From contig JACQWR010000004.1 in assembly GCA_016209105.1 (NCBI GenBank), forward strand, positions 124,001-188,000: DNA of 64,000 nt. Direction: 5' to 3'. The translations under genes and the position numbers were made by a program. Positions 42,012 to 51,013 of this stretch are shown here, piece after piece. This stretch comes from Deltaproteobacteria bacterium. GTDB lineage: Bacteria; Desulfobacterota; Syntrophia; Syntrophales; JACQWR01. Numbering within the stretch: position 1 is the first letter of the stretch; every line of letters begins with the position of its first letter. Under the pieces are notes generated by a model. It made no database searches. It was not told where the DNA came from and worked only from the letters and a program-made list of their open reading frames with translations.

Positions 42012-43838
42012 ATGACATCAAGCCTCAATCCGGTAGGTGTTTTCCTTCCCTATGACGCCGTCTTCAGTGATGGCCCGATGTCTTTCGATCACTTCAAGCA
42101 GATTGTGAAATCACTGAGCCGGACGGATACACTCTTTTGGTGTGCAAGACTGAATCTGATTCTTGCCGATCCGCACGTGGATGAGAAATCCAAACAGCAG
42201 TGTTGCCTTGATTACTTCTTTACGCCGCAACAAATCCAAGTGTTGAACAGTTATATCAAGGGACGTGAGAGTTCTGCGAAGGTCAGTGTGGTGCTTCGTG
42301 GTACGCTCTTGGAGCTCATTAGATGGGTTTGCCTTTTATCTTCTGACCATCCTGACGACGGTGAAACATTCAAAAAATCCAAAGTCCGTAACGCTTTTGC
42401 TCAAGTGTTACTGATGGCAAGCGAGTTTTGGGGGCAACGCATTTACTCTGGCGATGTTTTCGGCAAGGGCGACACAATTGAAGAAAAACGGCGTAATGCA
42501 CTTCCGATAACTCGACGAGTCATGATGGAAACATCCATTCACCCTCGGCCATTTGAGGCACTTGTCAGGGGAAGAACCTTGTTCAAGGATTTCATGCCGT
42601 TGCATTACAGTGGCTTTGATTCTGCTTTTCACGATACTACGGGAATATCTATTGACAGCTATTACGATTGTGCGAGCATGTTTCTGAGCCATTGTATAAA
42701 TACCGAGGCAAAATCTGGAGTCGGGAGTAAGACAGAAAGCGGGATTTTCACCTTTGCTGCTTGTGTAAAAGCTGCGCCGCATATGGAAAGGCAATTTAGG
42801 GCCTATTTCAACCTTCAATCATGTACCACCGATGAAGTGAGAGACGGTATCTGGGAAAAAGCCACTGAGCCGGACAGATTCATGAATGAATACAATCTGA
42901 AACCACTTCGGGAGCGCCCCATACTTGCTGCCTCAGGTGATCGTTGGATTATTGTCGACCCGTTGCTTTATGTCGAACAACAAAGCATCGGTCCCCTTTT
43001 CCAGTTGATGAAAAATAGATCCAAGAAGGACGCAAATGCGCTCACTGAGGCCTTTGGGCATTCTTTTGAAGACTACGTTGGGAGTATTCTGCAGCGCATA
43101 TATCCATACAGCGGTAGCCAACTCGCGAAAAGGTTGTGCTGCAATGTTCGAGATGAGGCAGATAGCAGTGTACAGATTGCGGACTTTGCACTGGATGATA
43201 TCTCCGATATTGTACTGATCGAAACGAAGACGGCTTTCATTCCGGATGACAAGGTGGACCCATGTTACGTGGAATCTTACTTGAACTGTCTTCAGCAGCG
43301 CTATTGCGAAGACGCGGGCAGGAAGAAAGGGTATGGTCAGCTTGCACGATCGGTTCAGATGTTGAGCTCGGGGAAATGGAAGCCAGCGGATATGGATATT
43401 TCACAAGCCAAACGCATCTTCCCTGTTCTGTTGGTTCATGACGATCTCCTCGATGCACCTCCCCATTGTTGGTATTTTGCAAATGAGTTCCGGACCGCAC
43501 TTGATCCAGACACTATTGAATTTGGAGAATGGATGGTCAAGGGCCGCTTCCGAGTAGCACCACTGGTTGTGATGACCATCAGTGACCTGGAATGCCTGGA
43601 GTCTTCGCTGAGTAAGTTCACGTTGGTTGACCTGCTGAAGGCCTATTCGACGACCACGCCTGATCGACTGGTTTCATTGAATAATTTTTTGGCAGCGAGT
43701 TCTGCACAGTTCCCACTCTATCGCAACAGAAGCTTGGCCGCAGACTGCGATAGGATACTGGCTGATGGCTTGCGGCGGGTCTTTCCAACAAGAGCGAACA
43801 TTTCGATTGTGGAGGATGCGGAAGCCAAGGGGGAGTGA
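42012..43838 (+). CDS. Uncharacterised protein with a PD-(D/E)XK nuclease-like signature
   Basis: FGHSFEDYVGSIL helix, then ADFALDDISDIVLIETKTAF (D-x12-E-x-K); starts 5 nt after the methylase stop (ORF track opens at 41979). Confidence 0.6.
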   Translation: MTSSLNPVGVFLPYDAVFSDGPMSFDHFKQIVKSLSRTDTLFWCARLNLILADPHVDEKSKQQCCLDYFFTPQQIQVLNSYIKGRESSAKVSVVLRGTLLELIRWVCLLSSDHPDDGETFKKSKVRNAFAQVLLMASEFWGQRIYSGDVFGKGDTIEEKRRNALPITRRVMMETSIHPRPFEALVRGRTLFKDFMPLHYSGFDSAFHDTTGISIDSYYDCASMFLSHCINTEAKSGVGSKTESGIFTFAACVKAAPHMERQFRAYFNLQSCTTDEVRDGIWEKATEPDRFMNEYNLKPLRERPILAASGDRWIIVDPLLYVEQQSIGPLFQLMKNRSKKDANALTEAFGHSFEDYVGSILQRIYPYSGSQLAKRLCCNVRDEADSSVQIADFALDDISDIVLIETKTAFIPDDKVDPCYVESYLNCLQQRYCEDAGRKKGYGQLARSVQMLSSGKWKPADMDISQAKRIFPVLLVHDDLLDAPPHCWYFANEFRTALDPDTIEFGEWMVKGRFRVAPLVVMTISDLECLESSLSKFTLVDLLKAYSTTTPDRLVSLNNFLAASSAQFPLYRNRSLAADCDRILADGLRRVFPTRANISIVEDAEAKGE

Positions 43839-44971
43839 AAGAAATGAGTCCGGACTTCTTTCAAAGCAAGAAACCATGGTCTCGCTATAAGGACATGATT
43901 CTGTCCCACTACCTGACGCCATACTTGTTCAAGGTCTGTAGCTTGGGAAAACCGGTCCTGGTAGTGGATTGTTTCGCCGGTCCGGGACACTTTGAAGATG
44001 GAACAGACGGTTCACCACTACTCATTTCCAAAGCGGTTCGTCAGATTGCGGAAAAAGGGAAAGCCGTCTCGGCTTTGTTTATCGAAGAGAGGAGAAAGTA
44101 CTTTCAAAAGTTGCAGGAATCAGTGAAGGACTACCAAGATATCTGTAATACAAAACATCAAAGCTTTGAAGTTGTCGCCAAGGAAATTGTCGGCATGGGA
44201 CGCGACAACACGGTGTTTGTCTACATCGACCCTTATGGAATAAAGCCTTTACGCTTTGATGCGTTGGCGGAAATCTACGCGAACATAACGCGTGGTTCAA
44301 GCATAGAGGTGTTGCTGAATTTCAATGCTCCTTCTTTGGTTCGCAATGGTCTGGCGGCGTTGAAATGTGCACAACAGGACGACTCGGAGGAAGAACTGGA
44401 CAGGACAATGACACCGTCTGACATCGATGCGATAGCCGGCGGCACCTATTGGCGGGAAATCGTAACAAGTGATATTCCCTTCTCTGACAAGGAAGAAAAG
44501 TGTGTATCCGAGTATATAGGGATGATGAAAAGGTACTTTGCAGAAGTGTGCAGTTACGGGATAAAAGAACGGTATGAACACACGATTCCGAAATATCGTC
44601 TGCTTTTCGGCTCACGGCACGAGGATGCATTTCTCCTTATGAACGATGCCGTCTGTAAAGCGAGAGATGAATTTTTAGGAAAACAGTGCGTGGACGGTTT
44701 CCTGTTTGACATGCGGGCGGATGACGAAATTCACGATCCCGAACGACTGCGTAGGGCCATTATGGATAGTCTTTCAACCTCCATGACGCGCAAGAAACTG
44801 ATTGTGCATGCAATGCATAAAGTCTTTGCCGAGTATAAGGAGTCGGAATATAAGCGCATGATCGGAAGTCTTATCAAGGACGGGAGCTTTTCCTCCAGGT
44901 CTGGAAAGACCCGGATCAATGACCACGAAGAATTGTTTCGAAAAACATCTTCCGATGGTGGACGTCCATGA
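43835..44971 (+). CDS. tcmP: Three-Cys-motif partner (TcmP) family protein
   Basis: KKPWSRYKDMILSHYLTPYLFKV, LVVDCFAGPGHFEDGTDGSPLL, FVYIDPYGIKPL; adjacent radical SAM gene. Confidence 0.78.
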   Translation: MKEMSPDFFQSKKPWSRYKDMILSHYLTPYLFKVCSLGKPVLVVDCFAGPGHFEDGTDGSPLLISKAVRQIAEKGKAVSALFIEERRKYFQKLQESVKDYQDICNTKHQSFEVVAKEIVGMGRDNTVFVYIDPYGIKPLRFDALAEIYANITRGSSIEVLLNFNAPSLVRNGLAALKCAQQDDSEEELDRTMTPSDIDAIAGGTYWREIVTSDIPFSDKEEKCVSEYIGMMKRYFAEVCSYGIKERYEHTIPKYRLLFGSRHEDAFLLMNDAVCKARDEFLGKQCVDGFLFDMRADDEIHDPERLRRAIMDSLSTSMTRKKLIVHAMHKVFAEYKESEYKRMIGSLIKDGSFSSRSGKTRINDHEELFRKTSSDGGRP

Positions 44972-46101
44972 TGATAGAATATAAGAATAACGCTCTCCGG
45001 GAACAGCAGGCTGTATACACGGCGGCGGGCGCAAAGCAGGATCATGCCTTGGTGCGGGAACTATGGGCCATCAAAGGACAGTCGGATCGTTTCCATGTTC
45101 AGCGGATAGCTGAGCGGTCGGGACTTCCAGTTAAATGGCTTTCCGCACCGCCGAGGATCAATGGGGAGCGGGGCATGGATAAGCTCATGGAGGAGCGGAA
45201 TGTCCTGCTGCTTCGCGACCGCAAAAGCCCGTTCATCGAACAGTTTCAGCATCCGCTGGGACGGTGCGCGAAGTTTTATAAGCTGACGGCCTACAACAAC
45301 TGCAATTTCTGGTGCGAGTACTGTTACCTGTACCTGACTTTTCGGACTTGCCCGGTCTCAACGCACTTCGTGAACTACGAAAGGATGTTCAAGGACATAG
45401 AGAAGTTTGACAGGCAGATTATTCCCGATGCCCTGCGAGTTTTGAATCTTGGCGAACTTGGCGATCCGTTGGCCGTGGATGATGTCACGGGACTGTCGGA
45501 GCAGCTTGTTCCGTTCATGCCGGCACATGCGCCCCGCACGAAGCTGCTGTTCCTGACCAAGAGCGACTGTGTCCAAAATCTTTTGGAGATGCAGCATGGC
45601 GGGCAGACGATCGTTTCGTTCAGCGTCAATACGGACAAGGTATGGCAGTATCTGGAGCACCGGACGCCATCGCCGACGGATCGGCTGAAGGCGGCGCGCA
45701 AGGTTCAGGATGCCGGGTATGAGGTGCGTTTGCGAATAGACCCGGTGGTCCGATATTCAACGTGGGAAAAAGATTATCGCAGGCTTACAGAGATGATTTT
45801 CGATCACGTCAAGCCTTCGAGGATCACGATTGGCGAGTACCGCCCCGCAGAAGGGCTTTCAAGTCACATCAGGACGCGTTTCCCGGAATCGTCCCTCCTG
45901 AAGGTGAATGGTTCGTTGATTGTTGAGGCAGGAAAGCTGCGATATCCGAGGGAATGCAGGATCGAGATGTTCCGCGCGATTGCGGATGGGATTCTGCGCT
46001 GCAACAAGAAGGTTCAGATTGCACTTTGCAAAGAGACTCCGCAGGTTTGGAAAGCGGCAGGTTTGGAGGGGAAAGGATTATGTTGCAACTGCACGGGTTG
46101 A
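44968..46101 (+). CDS. Radical SAM protein, spore photoproduct lyase-like
   Basis: CNFWCEYCYL (CX3CX2C), RVLNLGELGDPL, FLTKSDCVQNLL, IVSFSVNTDKVWQYLEHRTPS; C-terminal CCNC. Confidence 0.8.
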   Translation: MMIEYKNNALREQQAVYTAAGAKQDHALVRELWAIKGQSDRFHVQRIAERSGLPVKWLSAPPRINGERGMDKLMEERNVLLLRDRKSPFIEQFQHPLGRCAKFYKLTAYNNCNFWCEYCYLYLTFRTCPVSTHFVNYERMFKDIEKFDRQIIPDALRVLNLGELGDPLAVDDVTGLSEQLVPFMPAHAPRTKLLFLTKSDCVQNLLEMQHGGQTIVSFSVNTDKVWQYLEHRTPSPTDRLKAARKVQDAGYEVRLRIDPVVRYSTWEKDYRRLTEMIFDHVKPSRITIGEYRPAEGLSSHIRTRFPESSLLKVNGSLIVEAGKLRYPRECRIEMFRAIADGILRCNKKVQIALCKETPQVWKAAGLEGKGLCCNCTG

Positions 46102-46114
46102 AAGAAAATAAACC

Positions 46115-46142
46115 TTGACAAAAACGTACGTAAAAGGATACT
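46115..46142 (+). promoter_or_regulatory. Sigma-70-like promoter of the Phd/RelE module, with an acgtacgt palindrome in the spacer
   Basis: TTGACA, 16-nt spacer, GATACT; spacer contains acgtacgt. Confidence 0.6.
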
Positions 46143-46169
46143 TCTAAAAGTACACGTGAAGGAGGAGGT

Positions 46170-46445
46170 ATGCCGAAAAGTATATCCATCATTGAAGCAA
46201 GAAAAAAACTGACGAATATTCCGGAACTTTTTGAGCAGGAGGCGGACCTGGACGTGGTTGCCGTCACCAGGCGGGGCAGGCCGGTCATGGCCATTATGCC
46301 CTGGGAGCTTTATGAAGCCCTTGAGGAAACCCTGGAGATTTTGGGGGACGAGGCGCTGATGATGCAACTCAGGGAAAGCATAGAGGAGTTGAAAGCAGGA
46401 CAGCTTATCCCGTGGGAAGAAACCGGCGCCGGGGCAAGGCGGTGA
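46170..46445 (+). CDS. Phd/YefM-family antitoxin
   Basis: SIIEARKKLTNIPELFEQEADLDVVAVTRRGRPVMAIMPWELYEAL. Confidence 0.85.
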   Translation: MPKSISIIEARKKLTNIPELFEQEADLDVVAVTRRGRPVMAIMPWELYEALEETLEILGDEALMMQLRESIEELKAGQLIPWEETGAGARR

Positions 46446-46759
46446 TGTGGCCTGTTTTCATCACGCCGACAGCACAGCGGATGCTCCAGGCTATTGCGGA
46501 CAGGCGGATCAGGGAAAAGATCGGGGATATCATCGACCGCCTTCGGCAGGATCCGGAAAAGCAGGGGAAAGCTCTGTTGGGCGAGCTTGCGGGATACCGG
46601 AGCATTCGGGCCGTCGGGCAGCGGTGTCGCATTATCTACAAGGTCGAAAAATCGAGGGTGATCGTCATCGTTATGGCTGTCGGCCTTCGTAAAGAAGGGG
46701 CAAAAAAAGACATCTACGCCCTGGCCAGGAAACTTCTCCGTCTTCGGCTGACAGAGTGA
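46445..46759 (+). CDS. RelE/ParE-family toxin
   Basis: ITPTAQRMLQAIADRRIREKI, LLGELAGYRSIRAVGQRCRIIYKVEKSRVIVIVMAVGLRKEG. Confidence 0.85.
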   Translation: MWPVFITPTAQRMLQAIADRRIREKIGDIIDRLRQDPEKQGKALLGELAGYRSIRAVGQRCRIIYKVEKSRVIVIVMAVGLRKEGAKKDIYALARKLLRLRLTE

Positions 46760-46774
46760 CCTTGAGGGATAATC

Positions 46775-46803
46775 ATGCCCGCCCATGACATAATCGACAA
46801 TCG
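46775..46803 (+). repeat. Duplicate of the helicase gene 5' end (copy A)
   Basis: atgcccgcccatgacatAatcgacaatcg, 28/29 identical to 47666-47694. Confidence 0.85.
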
Positions 46804-46967
46804 CCGGGGAAAAAGTCTTCCTGATCGGAGATGAACATGACCTTGCAAAACTGGCTTCTTAACGACTGGCTGCAACCGCTTACCACAAGCCGGAACGGCT
46901 GCCCGGATGCCTGATTCTTTGAATTTGTTGACAAAATATTCCATAATTTCGCCCAAGGACAATAAGG

Positions 46968-47348
46968 ATGGTTGACATCGGCAAACAGGTCTCCTATTGG
47001 AAGGAAAACGCCGAGGAAGATTGGGCGGTCGCTCAGCAGCTCCTTGAAAACGGTCGAATCCGCCATGGACTGTTTTTCGCCCATCTGGCACTGGAAAAGA
47101 TGCTCAAGGCGCTTGTTTGCAAAAATACCGGTGATCTGGCGCCCCGAATCCACAACCTGAACCGCCTGATCGATTTGGCGGGTGTTGTATCGAGTTCGGT
47201 GCAGACGGACATACTTGCTGAAATGAATGCTTTTCATATTGAGGGACGCTACCCCGAAACGTTGACAAAGCCGCCAACGGGAGAGGAAGCCATCCGGTAT
47301 ATGAAACGTGCAGAGGAGGCGTTCCGGTGGTTGACAAATCTGTTGTAA
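46968..47348 (+). CDS. HEPN domain protein (HEPN/MNT module)
   Basis: YWKENAEEDWAVAQQLLENGRIRHGLFFAHLALEKMLKALVCK, IHNLNRLIDLAG. Confidence 0.88.
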   Translation: MVDIGKQVSYWKENAEEDWAVAQQLLENGRIRHGLFFAHLALEKMLKALVCKNTGDLAPRIHNLNRLIDLAGVVSSSVQTDILAEMNAFHIEGRYPETLTKPPTGEEAIRYMKRAEEAFRWLTNLL

Positions 47349-47662
47349 AAGGAGTCAGAAACTACCTGAGGGCCTTGCAGGATCAGGGACTGATCATCAA
47401 CTTCGGCGTGGTGTTCGGATCACAGGTTAGAGAAATGCCGGATTCATGGAGCGATATTGATTTATTGGTTGTTTCTCCCCGGTTTGATGACCTGCGGGAC
47501 CGCGCTGATATTGATCTTCTTTGGCGTGTTGCGGCAAGGACGGATAATCGCATCGAACCGATCCCCTGCGGAGAGCGGCAGTGGCGCGAGGATGAATCCA
47601 GCGCAATCATTGAAATTGCCCGGCGCGAGGGACAGCCGATCACCATTGCGGAAAACCCATAA
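47327..47662 (+). CDS. Minimal nucleotidyltransferase (MNT) domain protein
   Basis: GVVFGSQVREMPDSWSDIDLLVVS (GSX10DXD). Confidence 0.9.
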   Translation: MVDKSVVKGVRNYLRALQDQGLIINFGVVFGSQVREMPDSWSDIDLLVVSPRFDDLRDRADIDLLWRVAARTDNRIEPIPCGERQWREDESSAIIEIARREGQPITIAENP

Positions 47663-47665
47663 CCG

Positions 47666-50600
47666 ATGCCCGCCCATGACATCATCGACAATCGGACGGA
47701 GAAGCTGGTTGACCATCTCAGCGAGATGCTCGGCACCAGCGAGCGGGCGCGGTTCGCCGTCGGCTATCTCTTCCTTTCCGGACTGACCGGCGTTGCCGAA
47801 CGCCTTTTGAGCCTGAAGGAGCTCCGCCTGCTCATCGGCAACACGACCAACCGCGAGACGGTCGAGATGCTGGCGGAGGGCTACCGGCGCCTTGACCTCG
47901 CGGCGGAAGAGGTCGAGAGACAGATTTATCCCAAGCGCACGGAAGCCGGTAAGATGGCCGAGGCGACGGCCGGGAATCTGCGGAATTCCGTGGAGCTGAT
48001 GGATCAGATTGATGAGGCGCAGGCGCTGATTGCCGGGCTGATTCGGATGATCCAGGAGAAGCGCCTCAAGGTCCGCGTCTACACGAAGGGGCGGCTCCAT
48101 GCGAAGGCGTACATCTGCGACTACGGCAAGGTGTTCGACCCGGCCGGTAAGGAGGTCGCCCGGCACGAAAAGGGCATCGCGGTTGTGGGATCCTCGAATC
48201 TGACCCTGGCCGGGCTCACCCACAACACCGAGTTGAACGTGGTCGTGCAGGGGAATCAGAACCACCAGGAACTCGCCCGCTGGTTCGACGACCTCTGGAA
48301 AGAGGCGCAGGAATTCGACGAAACGCTGATGGTGGAGCTCCGGGAGTCCTGGGCGGCGGCGCAGGTCAGACCGTACGACATCTACATGAAGACGCTCTTT
48401 GCGCTCGTGAAGGACCGGCTGGAGGGTGAAGAAGAGCAGGAACTCTTCTGGGACGACGACGTCTTCCGCAAGCTGGCGAAATTCCAGAAGGTTGCCTTCA
48501 AGCAAGCGATCACCATGATCAAAGACTATGGCGGCGCGTTTGTATCGGACGTGGTCGGCCTGGGCAAGAGCTACATCGGCGCGGCCATCGTGAAGCATTT
48601 CGAGCGCACGGACCATGCCCGCCCGCTGGTCATCTGTCCCGCCCCGCTCAAGGAAATGTGGGAACGGTACAACGAGGTTTACCAACTCAATGCCCGCGTC
48701 CTCTCGATGGGCCATCTCCGGGAAAACGACAATGACGGCGTGACCAGGCTTCTGAAGGATTTTCAGTACAAGGACCGCGACTTTGTCCTCGTGGATGAAA
48801 GCCACAACATCCGGCACCCCGACACCCAGCGCTACAAAGTGCTCCAGACGTTTCTTTCCACCGGCCGACGTTGCTGTTTCCTGACCGCCACGCCCCGGAA
48901 CAAAAGCGCCTGGGACGTTTACCACCAGATCAAGCTTTTCCACCAGGATGACCGGACGGACCTGCCCGTTGATCCGCCGAACCTGAAGGAATTCTTCAAG
49001 CTGATCGAACGCGGGGAAAAGAAATTGCCCGACCTGCTGGCGAATATCCTGATCCGGCGGACCCGCAATCACATCCTGCGGTGGTACGGCTTCGACGCGG
49101 AAACGCACCAGCCCGTCGATCCCTGCCGTTTTCAGGACTATCTCGACGGCAGGCGGAAGGCCTATGTGCTCGTCGGCGGAAAACACCAGTTTTTCCCGAA
49201 GCGGCACCTTGAAACCATCGAGTACAGCATCGAAGACACCTACCAGGGTCTCTACCAGCAGTTGCGCGGCTATCTCGGCAAGGCCCGGAAGGGCAAGCCC
49301 GCCAAGGCCGCAGCAGGGGAACTTACCTATGCGCGTTACGGCCTGTGGCACTACGTGCGCGCGGAGAAACAGAAGAAGGAACCGTACGTCAGTCTGCAGC
49401 GGGCCGGAGCGAATCTGCGCGGACTGATGCGGGTTCTCTTATTCAAGCGGTTTGAGTCGAGTGTTTACGCCTTTCAGGAGACCATCCGCCGGCTGCTTGC
49501 GATTCACGAGTCCTTTCTGAGATCCATTGACCAGGGCTTCGTCCCGGCGGGAGAAGACGCGCAGGCCATCCTCTACGGAAGCGACTCGCTCGAAGAGGTT
49601 GACGTCATGGATGCCTTGCGCGCGGTGTCGCAGCGTTATCATGCCGAGGACTTCGACACGGATTCCCTGCGCAAACACATCGCGCACGACATCGAGCGTT
49701 TGAAGACTATTCAGCAACTTGTTGAGCCGATCAGCCCGGAGAAAGACGCCAAACTGCAAACGCTCAAGACGCGCCTGGCCGACAAACCGTTGCGGGGTGC
49801 AAAACGGTTGATCTTCACCCAGTATGCCGATACGGCAAAGTATCTCTACGACAATCTGAATCCCGGTGACAAGCTTGCCGACGTGGAGGTCATCTACAGC
49901 GGGGACAAGAGCAAGGAGCGCATCGTCGGACGGTTCGCGCCGAAAGCGAATCCGGAGTATCGCTTTGCCAAAGGCGAGGCGGAACTCATGACCGTTGTCG
50001 CCACCGACGTGCTGGCGGAAGGCCTGAACCTTCAGGACTGCGACAACATCATCAATTACGATCTGCACTGGAATCCGGTGCGGCTGATTCAACGCTTCGG
50101 ACGCATTGACCGGATCGGATCGGAACACGAAGTCATCTTTGCTTTCAATTTCCTGCCGGAGGTGGGAATCGAGAAGAACCTGAAGCTGTACGACAAGCTG
50201 CACAATCGGATTCAGGAGATTCACGACACCATCGGGGAGGACGCCAACATCCTCGACGAGACCGAACGCGTGAACCCCGAGGCGATGTACGCCATTTATG
50301 AAACGCGAGGTAGCGGCCTGGCAGTGCAGTTGGACCTCTGGGGCAAGCCGGAAGAGGAGTTTCTGGACCTGAACGAAGCCGAGGAAATCCTGCGGCAGTT
50401 GCGGAAAGAAAACCCGGCGGAGTTCGAACGCATCGCCGCTCTGCGCGACGGCATCCGGACGGCACGACCCTCTCTGCAAAAGGGTATGTTCGTTTTCTGC
50501 CAGGCAGGCCGCTTTCAGCAGCTCTTCCTGCTCGACGAGAAGGGTGCAGTCGTCTCCCGCGATGTCCCGAGGGTAGTCGGCTCAGTGAAGTGCGCCCCCG

Positions 50601-51013
50601 ATGCGCGGGCCGCCGATCTGCCGGATGGATACAACAAGGCGGTCATGACCGTGCAACGGGCATTCGCCGAAGAAGTCAAACATCGGGAGGCCGAACGCAG
50701 GCATACCTTCAACCTCACGCACGGCCAAATTTACGTGCTCCGGGAACTCAGGATCCTCTTTGAAGCCGCAACCGACGAGGAAATCAAGGGCAATGTCAAC
50801 ATCCTGGAGAAAGCGTTTCGAGGCGCACTGACCGGTGCGGTCAAGCGTGAACTAAACCAGTTGCGCCGCAACGCTGTCGCCGGCGAGGCACTCTACAAAC
50901 ATCTGATCCGCATCTACGACCAGCACAACCTGAAAGACGCGACGGCCCGACGAAGCCTGGAACTTGAGGACAAAGCCATTCCCCGCATCATTTGCAGCGA
51001 GGCATTCGTCTGA
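47666..51013 (+). CDS. PLD-like nuclease domain fused to SNF2-type helicase
   Basis: N-terminal KGRLHAKAYI...GIAVVGSSNLTLAGL (HKD-like), GAFVSDVVGLGKSYIGAAI Walker A, LVDESHNIRH DEAH-like, FLTATPRNKS, VVATDVLAEGLNLQDCDNIINYDLHWNPVRLIQRFGRIDRIGS. Confidence 0.9.
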   Translation: MPAHDIIDNRTEKLVDHLSEMLGTSERARFAVGYLFLSGLTGVAERLLSLKELRLLIGNTTNRETVEMLAEGYRRLDLAAEEVERQIYPKRTEAGKMAEATAGNLRNSVELMDQIDEAQALIAGLIRMIQEKRLKVRVYTKGRLHAKAYICDYGKVFDPAGKEVARHEKGIAVVGSSNLTLAGLTHNTELNVVVQGNQNHQELARWFDDLWKEAQEFDETLMVELRESWAAAQVRPYDIYMKTLFALVKDRLEGEEEQELFWDDDVFRKLAKFQKVAFKQAITMIKDYGGAFVSDVVGLGKSYIGAAIVKHFERTDHARPLVICPAPLKEMWERYNEVYQLNARVLSMGHLRENDNDGVTRLLKDFQYKDRDFVLVDESHNIRHPDTQRYKVLQTFLSTGRRCCFLTATPRNKSAWDVYHQIKLFHQDDRTDLPVDPPNLKEFFKLIERGEKKLPDLLANILIRRTRNHILRWYGFDAETHQPVDPCRFQDYLDGRRKAYVLVGGKHQFFPKRHLETIEYSIEDTYQGLYQQLRGYLGKARKGKPAKAAAGELTYARYGLWHYVRAEKQKKEPYVSLQRAGANLRGLMRVLLFKRFESSVYAFQETIRRLLAIHESFLRSIDQGFVPAGEDAQAILYGSDSLEEVDVMDALRAVSQRYHAEDFDTDSLRKHIAHDIERLKTIQQLVEPISPEKDAKLQTLKTRLADKPLRGAKRLIFTQYADTAKYLYDNLNPGDKLADVEVIYSGDKSKERIVGRFAPKANPEYRFAKGEAELMTVVATDVLAEGLNLQDCDNIINYDLHWNPVRLIQRFGRIDRIGSEHEVIFAFNFLPEVGIEKNLKLYDKLHNRIQEIHDTIGEDANILDETERVNPEAMYAIYETRGSGLAVQLDLWGKPEEEFLDLNEAEEILRQLRKENPAEFERIAALRDGIRTARPSLQKGMFVFCQAGRFQQLFLLDEKGAVVSRDVPRVVGSVKCAPDARAADLPDGYNKAVMTVQRAFAEEVKHREAERRHTFNLTHGQIYVLRELRILFEAATDEEIKGNVNILEKAFRGALTGAVKRELNQLRRNAVAGEALYKHLIRIYDQHNLKDATARRSLELEDKAIPRIICSEAFV

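Noticed and set aside
47462-49351. 629-aa minus-strand ORF
   Set aside because: Antisense to the MNT and helicase genes; spurious.
38462-51013. Canonical BREX or DISARM system
   Set aside because: No PglZ/BrxC/BrxL or DrmA/DrmB (DUF1998) homologue in the window; only the methylase and helicase resemble such systems.
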